From Bacteroidaceae bacterium (GTDB taxonomy: Bacteria; Bacteroidota; Bacteroidia; Bacteroidales; Bacteroidaceae): 56,691 nt of DNA. Below are positions 28,524 through 35,900 of this stretch, piece after piece (the stretch's first letter is position 1; each line of letters opens with the position of its first letter). The position numbers and the translations under genes are program-made. The stretch spans positions 1-56,691 of the forward strand of contig JAIKYE010000046.1 of assembly GCA_024683455.1 (NCBI GenBank), written 5' to 3'. The notes under the pieces were generated by a model. The model saw only the letters and a list, made by a program, of their open reading frames with translations, was not told the DNA's origin and searched no databases.

Positions 28524-30239
28524 TTAAATATTCTTTATTTGTTCCATTACGCGTAGGAAGTTCCCACCCCAAATCATCTGAATTTGCTCCTCGGAATAGC
28601 GTTCCTGTAGAAGGCAACGGGTAAAGTTAATTACCTCAGAGGCGTTAGCCATGCCAGGTACACCGCCATCACCGTCAAAGTCCGTTCCTATTCCCACATG
28701 TTCAATGCCCATAACATTTACCATGTGGTTCAGATGTTCTACGGCATCAAGGATGGTTGCCTTCCCGTCGGTACGCAGGAATCCGTTGTACATGGTAACT
28801 TGTGCCACACCACCTTTCTGAGCTAAGGCTTTCATCTGCTCATCTGTCAGGTTGCGCGGATGATTGCATAGTGCTTGGGCACTGCTATGACTGCATACGA
28901 TGGGTTTCTTGCTTACCTCAAGGGCATCGTAGAAACTTGATTCTGCAGCATGGCTTAAATCCACCATAATGCCCAGCCTGTTCATCTCCTGAACAACCTT
29001 TTCTCCAAACGGGCTCAGCCCTCCGTGTTCTGCATTTCCCTTTGCCGAGTCACAGATATCGTTATCACCATTATGGCAAAGCGTCATATAGACAATGCCG
29101 CGCTTGGCGAAGTGCTCTAATTGACTAAGGTCTTTTCCTATGGCATATCCGTTCTCTATTCCCAGCATAATAGCTTTTTTACCTGTATGCTTTAGTCTGG
29201 CTATATCTGCAGGTGTATAGGCAATATCTACGGCAGTACAGTTGGCTGCCACCATTTCCTCTATCTGGGTTAGGATGCGATTGGCTTTTGCAGTAGCTGC
29301 CAAGAGTGATTCTTCGTCACGTTCGCCTTGCTTTAGGTATGCCACCATTATAGAGGCATCCAGAAATCCTTCTCTCATCTTAGGCAGGTCCACCAGCACC
29401 TTGTCTGTTCGCTGGGCAAACATATCAGCCGTGAAACCTTCCGAGAAGAACATGGGAGTATCGCAGTGGCTGTCGAGGGTAATGATTCTACGGTGAACGC
29501 GCTTGGCTTCCGCAAAAGATGAGGCTTCAGAGATGAGCCAGTTGAATATAGGCATCATACAGCGGTCACCCCTTGTGATAAAGCATTCAGGGTGCCACTG
29601 AACACCTATGATGCTCTTAAACTCATTGCTCTCTACGGCTTCTATCACGCCATCTGTAGCTTTTGCTGCTATGCGTAAGAGTGAGCCCGGGGTACGTACT
29701 GCCTGATGATGGAAGGAGTTCACGGGTAGCCCCTTTTCTTTTGCCTCGGGGAAGAGGCGGGCAAGTGTACTTCCTTCTTCCAGCTTGACAGAATGTGAAG
29801 CGTAGGCACGATCCAAGTCTTGGTCGTGTTTTACAAGCGGTGCCTCTGAATACTGTGTGTTGAGGTCTTGGTAAAGGGTACCACCTAACGCAGCAACGAG
29901 GGTCTGGATGCCTCGACAGATACCCAACATGGGAATCTGGCGGTTGTAGGCTTCACGAACCAACAGGAGTTCCATCTCGTCACGCTGCGGGCAGATGCTG
30001 TGCAGACCGGGAATTGGTTCTTCGCCCAACAGGAGAGGGTTGATGTCACCTCCTCCAGAGAGCAGGATGCCATCTACCTTGTCAAGTGTTTGGCAGAGTG
30101 CTTCGGCATCATTGTAGGGAGGAAGCACCATAGGAATACCGCCAGCCCGTAAGACTGATTCGTAATATCCCTGTGCCAACTCGCATCCCTTGGCGCCAAA
30201 GTTGCCAGTAATGCCTATTATAGGGCGTGCTGTTTGCAT
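28524..30239 (-). CDS. Fusion of class I amidotransferase (C26-like) and M19 membrane dipeptidase
   Basis: A 571-residue two-domain protein. Residues 1-240 are a gamma-glutamyl-GABA hydrolase/PuuD-like domain: IIGITGNFG, ILLSGGGDINP (about 58-68), nucleophile C108 in GICRGIQTL, and H216/E218 in QWHPE. Residues 250-571 are an M19 renal-dipeptidase-like domain: the first zinc motif LDSHCDTP (H258, D260), MLGIENGYAIG, YMTLCHNGDND, VDLSHA, CSHSSAQALCNHPRN and GIGTDFDG. Both active sites look complete. It lacks a signal peptide, so it is probably cytoplasmic and may act on gamma-glutamyl peptides and then the released dipeptide; that coupling is inference. The Lrp/AsnC gene lies 6 bases upstream and is probably cotranscribed. 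Confidence 0.88.
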   Translation of the reverse strand: MQTARPIIGITGNFGAKGCELAQGYYESVLRAGGIPMVLPPYNDAEALCQTLDKVDGILLSGGGDINPLLLGEEPIPGLHSICPQRDEMELLLVREAYNRQIPMLGICRGIQTLVAALGGTLYQDLNTQYSEAPLVKHDQDLDRAYASHSVKLEEGSTLARLFPEAKEKGLPVNSFHHQAVRTPGSLLRIAAKATDGVIEAVESNEFKSIIGVQWHPECFITRGDRCMMPIFNWLISEASSFAEAKRVHRRIITLDSHCDTPMFFSEGFTADMFAQRTDKVLVDLPKMREGFLDASIMVAYLKQGERDEESLLAATAKANRILTQIEEMVAANCTAVDIAYTPADIARLKHTGKKAIMLGIENGYAIGKDLSQLEHFAKRGIVYMTLCHNGDNDICDSAKGNAEHGGLSPFGEKVVQEMNRLGIMVDLSHAAESSFYDALEVSKKPIVCSHSSAQALCNHPRNLTDEQMKALAQKGGVAQVTMYNGFLRTDGKATILDAVEHLNHMVNVMGIEHVGIGTDFDGDGGVPGMANASEVINFTRCLLQERYSEEQIQMIWGGNFLRVMEQIKNI

Positions 30240-30245
30240 CTTGGG

Positions 30246-30743
30246 TTACTCCTCGTCTAATGAAATGGGTCTTGTCTCCTCACGCTGCAAGCCAATGGGA
30301 ACCTCTTTCTTGATGCTTTGTTTCAAGGAGATCAGGGTCTCGGTAGAAACAACGCCTGCGATTTCCTGAAGGCGGTTGTTCAACAACTCCATCAAGTGAG
30401 CGTTGTCACGAGCGTACAACTTGATAAGCATAGTGTAGGGACCTGTTGTAAAGTGACACTCTACAATCTCTGGAATCTTCAAGAATTCCTGAACAACCCC
30501 TTTGTACATGGAACCCTTCTCCAGTGTGATACCTACATACGTACAGGTGTTATAGCCTAAACTGGAGGGATTTACATGGTAGCCGGAGCCAACAATGACG
30601 CCCATATCGATAAGGCGCTGTACACGTTGGTGAACGGCTGCTCTGCTGACACCACATTCTGCGGCTACGTCTTTAAAGGGAATTCTGGCATTGTTAGAGA
30701 TAATCTCAAGAATTTTCTTGTCCAGGTTGTCAATCTTTTCCAT
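30246..30743 (-). CDS. Lrp/AsnC-family transcriptional regulator
   Basis: A 165-residue protein: N-terminal winged helix-turn-helix starting NLDKKILEIISNNARIPFKDVAAECGVSRAAVHQRVQRL (read in two parts) and a C-terminal RAM/AsnC ligand-binding domain with HFTTGPYTMLIKLYARDNAHL and ETLISLKQSIKKEVP. Family members sense amino acids. Being transcribed with the amidotransferase-dipeptidase fusion, it may control peptide or amino-acid use. A C-terminal tail after residue 148 is slightly longer than usual. Confidence 0.93.
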   Translation of the reverse strand: MEKIDNLDKKILEIISNNARIPFKDVAAECGVSRAAVHQRVQRLIDMGVIVGSGYHVNPSSLGYNTCTYVGITLEKGSMYKGVVQEFLKIPEIVECHFTTGPYTMLIKLYARDNAHLMELLNNRLQEIAGVVSTETLISLKQSIKKEVPIGLQREETRPISLDEE

Positions 30744-30776
30744 AATACATTATTATTTATTGTAATATTTTGATAG

Positions 30777-30784
30777 CAAAAGTA
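30777..30784 (-). promoter_or_regulatory. -7 box of the Lrp/AsnC operon
   Basis: TACTTTTG on the minus strand, 33 bases before the Lrp/AsnC start codon. No clear -33 box. Confidence 0.6.
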
Positions 30785-30816
30785 CGACTTTTATGCAATT
30801 GTTGAAAGAAAAGAGT

Positions 30817-30855
30817 CAAAAAAAAGACACCAAATGATGATTTTGGTGTCTTTTT
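30817..30855 (-). terminator. Terminator of the FKBP cluster
   Basis: AAAAAGACACCAAA pairs with TTTGGTGTCTTTTT around a short loop, with A/T tracts on both sides, 17 bases past the stop of the last FKBP gene. Confidence 0.85.
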
Positions 30856-30872
30856 GCTTGTTTTATGATGTT

Positions 30873-31766
30873 TTATTTCACAATCTCCAACAATTCCACG
30901 GTGAATATCAGTGTAGAGAAAGGTGTAATCTTACCCTGCTCTCTGTCTCCATAAGCTAACTCCTGGGGAATGTAAAGCATCCATCTGCTACCTACGGGCA
31001 TCATGGTAAGTGCCTCAGTCCATCCCTTGATAACCTGATTGGCAGCGAATGTAGCAGGCTGGTTGCGCTTGTAAGAGCTGTCGAACTCAGTGCCGTCAAT
31101 AAGGTGACCCTCATAGTGAACTTTTACCTTGTCGGTAGCTTGGGGAATCTCGCCGGTACCCTTGGTAATAATCTTGTACTGCAGACCGCTGGCAGTAGTT
31201 TGCACGCTATCAGCCTTGGCGTTCTTCTTCAGGAACTCCTCGCCTGCAATACGGTTGGCACCGTACTTCTTCTCCATTTTTACCTTATGATAGTAGTCCA
31301 TCTGCTTTCTAACCACAGTCTGCACGCTATCCATGCTGATGGTCATGTTAGACTGTGTGATACCATCCTGGAAGCCCTGAACAAAAAGAGCTTTGTTCAA
31401 GACATCTACACTGTCATTTATCTGCTTGTTGGCCTGTGCAATCACCTGATTCTCTACCTGAGAGCGAATCTCTACACCTGCCAGACGAGCCTTCTCTTTC
31501 TTGTCGGCTTCTGTGAGTTCTGTCTGCTGGAAGCCTTTCACAAAATCCTCAAGATAAGCTACGTCAACACCCATACGCTGTGTCAGATAGTTTGTCAATC
31601 CATTGGTATTGGCCTTACCAAACAGATAACTGAAGGTGTCAACAGAAACTGTGTCAACAACCTCAACGGGTGCTTTTGCCTTCTTCTTGTTTACCTTCTT
31701 TTTGCTTGCGGCAGAAGTGCCTAAAGCCAAAAGGGCGCAAAGAGAAAATAGAAAAATCTTTTTCAT
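30873..31766 (-). CDS. Exported FKBP-type peptidyl-prolyl isomerase (297 aa)
   Basis: Signal peptide MKKIFLFSLCALLALGTSA, a Lys-rich stretch, an N-terminal FKBP dimerisation-like helical domain (YLFGKANTNGLTNYL, FVKGFQ) and a C-terminal FKBP domain: VKVHYEGHLIDGTEFDSSY, VIKGWTEAL, GSRWMLYIPQELAYG and FSTLIFTVELL. It catalyses cis-trans prolyl isomerisation, helping extracytoplasmic proteins to fold. Third and last gene of a tandem FKBP set, 51 bases after its neighbour. Confidence 0.92.
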   Translation of the reverse strand: MKKIFLFSLCALLALGTSAASKKKVNKKKAKAPVEVVDTVSVDTFSYLFGKANTNGLTNYLTQRMGVDVAYLEDFVKGFQQTELTEADKKEKARLAGVEIRSQVENQVIAQANKQINDSVDVLNKALFVQGFQDGITQSNMTISMDSVQTVVRKQMDYYHKVKMEKKYGANRIAGEEFLKKNAKADSVQTTASGLQYKIITKGTGEIPQATDKVKVHYEGHLIDGTEFDSSYKRNQPATFAANQVIKGWTEALTMMPVGSRWMLYIPQELAYGDREQGKITPFSTLIFTVELLEIVK

Positions 31767-31817
31767 CGTTTTTTCTTTTCTTCTTCTGTTAACTCGTCAA
31801 TTCATTAACTCGTCAAC

Positions 31818-32687
31818 TTACTTCTCAATACCTACCAACTCAATCTTGAAGATCAAGCAAGAGAAAGGCTTAATCTTACCAGCATCGCGATCAGCATAAG
31901 CCTGCTCCTGAGGAATGTAAACCATCCATGTAGAACCTACAGGCATGTGAGTAAGAGCTGCTGTCCATCCGGGGATAACCTGGTTGCAACGGAAGGTTGT
32001 AGGTTCGCCACGCTGGTAGCTGCTGTCAAAGATAGTGTCGTTGATGAGCTTACCCTCATAGTTAACCTTTACACGGCTAGTATCAGCGGGAATGTCGCCA
32101 GTACCCTCGGTAAGAACCTCATAGTAAACGCCGTTGTCCAATTTCTTAATGCCAGCCTTCTTGGCAATCTTCTTCATGTATGCCTCGCACTCTGCTTTGT
32201 ACTCGCCATACTTCTTCTCTGTCTGTGCAGCCTTGATGCTCTGCATCAGGTTCTCGCGAGTAGCAGTAGCTTCGTCGATAGACATCAAACCGCCCTTGCC
32301 AAGAGTTCCGGCAACAAAACCTGCCAAAAGGTTGTTCAGGCTGATAGTCTGAGTGCTATCCTCGCCAAAGAGCTCGTAGTTGATACCCTTAACCCACTGC
32401 TGGCTGATCATCTGACCAATGCGCAGACCTGCATAGTAAGCGCTCTTCTTCTTGTCGTCACCAGCATTGGCTCCGTCGTTCAAACCTTTTACGAACTCAT
32501 CGATAAAGGTAGTGTCAACACCTTCGCGCTGAGCCAAGTAGTCTTTCAGGCCTTGAGTCTGAGACAGACCGAATGCGTAGCTCAAAGTATCTACGTCAGT
32601 TTTCAAATTAGCCTTAGGGGTACCATTACCACAAGAGGCCATAATGCCAGCCAAAACAACGGCTGCAATAATAGAAATCTTTTTCAT
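31818..32687 (-). CDS. FKBP-type peptidyl-prolyl isomerase lipoprotein (289 aa)
   Basis: Lipoprotein signal MKKISIIAAVVLAGIMASCGN (lipid Cys after MAS), N-terminal FKBP helical domain (YAFGLSQTQGLKDYL, FVKGLNDG) and C-terminal catalytic FKBP domain with VNYEGKLINDTIFDSSY, VIPGWTAALTHM, GSTWMVYIPQEQAYA and FSCLIFKIELV. In this copy the usual DG in the DGTVFD motif reads ND. Likely anchored to the periplasmic side of a membrane. Middle gene of the trio; the tandem arrangement suggests duplication. Confidence 0.92.
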   Translation of the reverse strand: MKKISIIAAVVLAGIMASCGNGTPKANLKTDVDTLSYAFGLSQTQGLKDYLAQREGVDTTFIDEFVKGLNDGANAGDDKKKSAYYAGLRIGQMISQQWVKGINYELFGEDSTQTISLNNLLAGFVAGTLGKGGLMSIDEATATRENLMQSIKAAQTEKKYGEYKAECEAYMKKIAKKAGIKKLDNGVYYEVLTEGTGDIPADTSRVKVNYEGKLINDTIFDSSYQRGEPTTFRCNQVIPGWTAALTHMPVGSTWMVYIPQEQAYADRDAGKIKPFSCLIFKIELVGIEK

Positions 32688-32742
32688 TTTTTTGTTTTTT
32701 TATAATTATATTCCTTTACTTTCAATTTTCAATTTTCAATGA

Positions 32743-33327
32743 TTAAAGCACCTTAATCAGTTCTACGTCAAAGATAAGCGTGCTATAGGGAGGAATCTGT
32801 GCTCCTGCGCCGCGCTCACCATAAGCCAGCAGATATGGGATATGGAAACGGAACTTGGAACCTTCCTTCATCAACTGAACGCCCTCGGTCCAACCGGGAA
32901 TAACCTGATTCAGTCCGAAGTCTGCGGGCTCACCACGTTTGTAGCTGCTGTCGAATACGGTACCGTCTAACAAACGGCCCTCGTAGTGGCAGCGTACGGT
33001 ATCTGTAGCCTTGGGACTTTTACCTGTACCTTCTGTGAGTACCTCGTACTGCAGGCCGCTCTTGGTCTGTGTTACGCCTTCACGTTTAGCATTCTGCTCC
33101 AGATATACCTTGCCTTCTGCAATGGCAGTCTGTGCCTGTTCTTTCTCTTTGTTCTGGAAATACTCGTTCAGCATTACCTGAGCCTCTCTGCTGCTGATAG
33201 CTGTCTCTTTGCCAGACATCACATCGCTGATGCTCTTTGTGAAATCTTCAATGCTGAAATCCTCAATGTTCATACTCTTGAGCTGTTGGCCAATACCAAG
33301 GCCCAAAGCGTAGCTAATTTTGTTCAT
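32743..33327 (-). CDS. FKBP-type peptidyl-prolyl isomerase, no signal peptide (194 aa)
   Basis: Begins MNKISYALGLGIGQQL with no export signal, so probably cytoplasmic. The short N-terminal helical domain is followed by the FKBP domain with VRCHYEGRLLDGTVFDSSY, VIPGWTEGVQLM, GSKFRFHIPYLLAYG and YSTLIFDVELIKV. First gene of the FKBP trio. Confidence 0.92.
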   Translation of the reverse strand: MNKISYALGLGIGQQLKSMNIEDFSIEDFTKSISDVMSGKETAISSREAQVMLNEYFQNKEKEQAQTAIAEGKVYLEQNAKREGVTQTKSGLQYEVLTEGTGKSPKATDTVRCHYEGRLLDGTVFDSSYKRGEPADFGLNQVIPGWTEGVQLMKEGSKFRFHIPYLLAYGERGAGAQIPPYSTLIFDVELIKVL

Positions 33328-33356
33328 TCTTAGAATACAATTACTATTATGCGGCG

Positions 33357-33364
33357 CAAAATTA
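33357..33364 (-). promoter_or_regulatory. -7 box upstream of the FKBP trio
   Basis: TAATTTTG on the minus strand, 29 bases before the first FKBP start codon. Confidence 0.55.
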
Positions 33365-33408
33365 ATACATTTTATTTATCTTAAAGTCAATCATTACATT
33401 TTTTTTGT

Positions 33409-33416
33409 TATTTTTG
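33409..33416 (+). promoter_or_regulatory. -7 box of the sirtuin gene
   Basis: TATTTTTG, 30 bases before the ATG at 33447. It supports that start over the upstream in-frame TTG-type start at 33405, which would lie ahead of the promoter. Confidence 0.55.
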
Positions 33417-33446
33417 CACATTATTATTATAAAAATCAAGGGTAAT

Positions 33447-34154
33447 ATGAAAGTTGTTGTGCTAACAGGTGCTGGTATGAGTGCTGAGAGTGGTGTGAGC
33501 ACGTTCCGTGACAGTGACGGATTGTGGGAGCAGTATAATGTGGAAGATGTGGCTACACCTGAAGGCTGGGCACGTGATCCCCAGTTGGTGACTGATTTTT
33601 ACAACAACTTACGTACACAGATTTTACAAAAGGAGCCAAACCTCGGACATAAGCTTGTGGCTGAATTGGAGAAACAATTTGACGTTACGGTGGTTACGCA
33701 GAATGTTGATGACCTTCATGAACGTGCAGGTAGCACCAACGTTATTCATCTGCACGGAGAATTGATGAAGGTTACCAGCAGCAGAAATCCTAACGATTCG
33801 CGTTGCATCCGCACGTTGGACAAGGAGCATCTTATCGTCAAAATGGGAGATTGTGCCGAGGACGGCAGCCAGCTACGTCCGTTCATCGTTTGGTTTGGTG
33901 AGCCTGTTCCTGAAATAGAGCGTGCTGCCACTGAATGTATGCAGGCAGACATTTTTATCATTATTGGCACCAGCCTGAATGTCTATCCGGCAGCCGGACT
34001 TACCCAATACGTGCCTCCAACGACACCTATCTATCTGATAGACCCCAAGCCTGTACAATGGAATGCTGCCCGTAATTTCCGTCATATCATGAAGGGCGCC
34101 AGTGAGGGCATGACCGAGCTGATGAAGGAGATTGGAAACGGAATGAAGAAATGA
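33447..34154 (+). CDS. cobB: Sir2-family NAD-dependent protein deacylase
   Basis: A 235-residue sirtuin that removes acyl groups from lysines using NAD+. Seen are GAGMSAESGVSTFRDSDGLW (7-26), TQNVDDLHERAG, catalytic His103 in HLHGEL, FIVWFGEPVPE and GTSLNVYPAAG. The zinc-binding Cys quartet of many sirtuins is not present (only scattered Cys in that region), as I recall for other Bacteroidetes class III proteins. The acyl-pocket motif YxxR that marks desuccinylases reads Y52-N-N-L55. The start at 33447 follows the promoter. The kinase gene begins 15 bases downstream. Confidence 0.9.
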   Translation: MKVVVLTGAGMSAESGVSTFRDSDGLWEQYNVEDVATPEGWARDPQLVTDFYNNLRTQILQKEPNLGHKLVAELEKQFDVTVVTQNVDDLHERAGSTNVIHLHGELMKVTSSRNPNDSRCIRTLDKEHLIVKMGDCAEDGSQLRPFIVWFGEPVPEIERAATECMQADIFIIIGTSLNVYPAAGLTQYVPPTTPIYLIDPKPVQWNAARNFRHIMKGASEGMTELMKEIGNGMKK

Positions 34155-34169
34155 TTACAGCAAAGATAC

Positions 34170-35870
34170 ATGACAGATAACAGTTCATCATATAGGGAAA
34201 GCGAAGAGCAAAAAAGCAGGATGGTTCGCATCCGATGCAAGAATATTGGCGAGACCATAACAGTTCCGTTTGGAAGCACGCTTTCTGAGGCGTTTCAGAC
34301 GGCAGCCTTCGAGATGTCCTATGGCCCCGTATGTGCCCATGTCAACAATAAGGCGCAGGGAATGAATTATCGCTTCTATAACAACAAGGATGTTTGCTTC
34401 TTAAGTCTGCATCATCCCAGCGGTATGCGTACTTATACCAGAACATTGTTTTTCGTGTTGGCAAAGGCAATCGAAGACCTTTACCCCGAAGGACAGTTGA
34501 TAATCGGAGCTCCTGTCAGTCGTGGTTACTACTGTGAGCTGCATATTGGTCGTGATGTTCAGGAAACGGATGTTGTACGTATCAGTGCTCGAATGCAAGA
34601 GATCATTGACGCCGACATGCCTATTCATCGAATTCAATGCCCCATAGAAGATGCTATTACGATGTTCCAGAAAAGGGGCATGACCAGTAAGGTACAGCTT
34701 CTGGAGAGCCAGGATGAACTATACACCTACTACTATAAGCTGGAGAATACGATTAATTATTTCTATGGTCCGTTGCTGACCCGCACGGGTATGTTGCATC
34801 TCTTTGCCTTAACACCCTATTACGACGGACTTCTCCTGCGCATCCCCAGCGAGAAGGATCCCTCAGTTTTAGAGGAATATGTAGAGCAAAAGAAAATGTT
34901 GGGTGTGATACGTGAGCACCAACAATGGCAGAACATCCTGCGGGTTCGTACAGTGGGCGAATTTAATAAAGCCATTTTAGCAGGTCGTGCCTCTGACCTG
35001 ATAAATGTAAGTGAGGCACTTCAGGCCAAGAAACTCTCGGACATAGCAGACGATATTGCTCAGCGTAAATCCCGTTTGGTGCTTATTGCCGGTCCCAGCA
35101 GTAGCGGAAAGACTACAACAGCAAAACGACTGGCCATCCTGATGATGGCATGTGGGTTGCGTCCATATACTTTGAGCACGGATGATTATTTCGTAAATCG
35201 TGTAGATACACCTAAGGACGAGAATGGCGAGTACGACTTCGAGTGTATCGGCGCCGTAGATGTCAAACTCTTCAACGAGCAGATGAATGCCATCTTGCGT
35301 GGTGAAGAGGTGGAATTGCCACGATATGACTTCCCTACAGGAAAACGTGTATTTGAAGGACGTAAACTGAAGATAGGACCGGAAGACGTTATCATTCTGG
35401 AAGGTAATCATGCTCTGAATCCCATTCTTACCCAACAGATTCCCGAGGAAAAGAAGTACCGTATGTATGTTTCGGCTCTTACTACCATACAGTTGGACGA
35501 CCATAACCACATCTCTACGGTAGATATCCGACTGGTGCGCCGTATCTTGCGCGATTACCGTTATCGTGGTTATTCCGCAGTAGAGACCATTAAGCGTCTT
35601 CCCAGCGTAAAGGCCGGTGAGGAGAAATGGATATTTCCTTATCAGGAGCTGGCAGACGCCACCTTCAATAGTGCCTTGCTATATGAGTTAGGTGTTATCA
35701 GAGACAGGGTAATGCCAATTCTCGAACAGGTTCCGGAACGTGCTCCTGAGTATGCCGAGGCAACCCGGTTGCGTAAGTTCCTGATGTATTTCCGTAGTGT
35801 TCCTGCCGATGAGGTTCCGCCAACATCATTGCTGCGTGAATTCGCCGGAGGCAGCTCGTTTAAGTATTAG
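34170..35870 (+). CDS. TGS-domain uridine/nucleoside kinase-like protein
   Basis: A 566-residue protein typical of Bacteroidales: an N-terminal TGS/ThrRS-like region (ITVPFGSTLSEAFQ, then a ThrRS second-additional-domain-like part with YYCELHIGRDVQETD), and a C-terminal phosphoribulokinase/uridine kinase P-loop domain from about residue 285: Walker A GPSSSGKTTTAKRL, STDDYFVNRVDTPKDENGEY, YDFPTGKR and ILEGNHALNP. It probably phosphorylates uridine or a similar nucleoside, with a possible tRNA-related sensing part. The real start may be ATG 34221 (MVRIRCKNIGE), since the first 17 residues do not look conserved. Confidence 0.8.
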   Translation: MTDNSSSYRESEEQKSRMVRIRCKNIGETITVPFGSTLSEAFQTAAFEMSYGPVCAHVNNKAQGMNYRFYNNKDVCFLSLHHPSGMRTYTRTLFFVLAKAIEDLYPEGQLIIGAPVSRGYYCELHIGRDVQETDVVRISARMQEIIDADMPIHRIQCPIEDAITMFQKRGMTSKVQLLESQDELYTYYYKLENTINYFYGPLLTRTGMLHLFALTPYYDGLLLRIPSEKDPSVLEEYVEQKKMLGVIREHQQWQNILRVRTVGEFNKAILAGRASDLINVSEALQAKKLSDIADDIAQRKSRLVLIAGPSSSGKTTTAKRLAILMMACGLRPYTLSTDDYFVNRVDTPKDENGEYDFECIGAVDVKLFNEQMNAILRGEEVELPRYDFPTGKRVFEGRKLKIGPEDVIILEGNHALNPILTQQIPEEKKYRMYVSALTTIQLDDHNHISTVDIRLVRRILRDYRYRGYSAVETIKRLPSVKAGEEKWIFPYQELADATFNSALLYELGVIRDRVMPILEQVPERAPEYAEATRLRKFLMYFRSVPADEVPPTSLLREFAGGSSFKY

Positions 35871-35900
35871 TAAACCATTAAAAAAATAACCATATCCATT

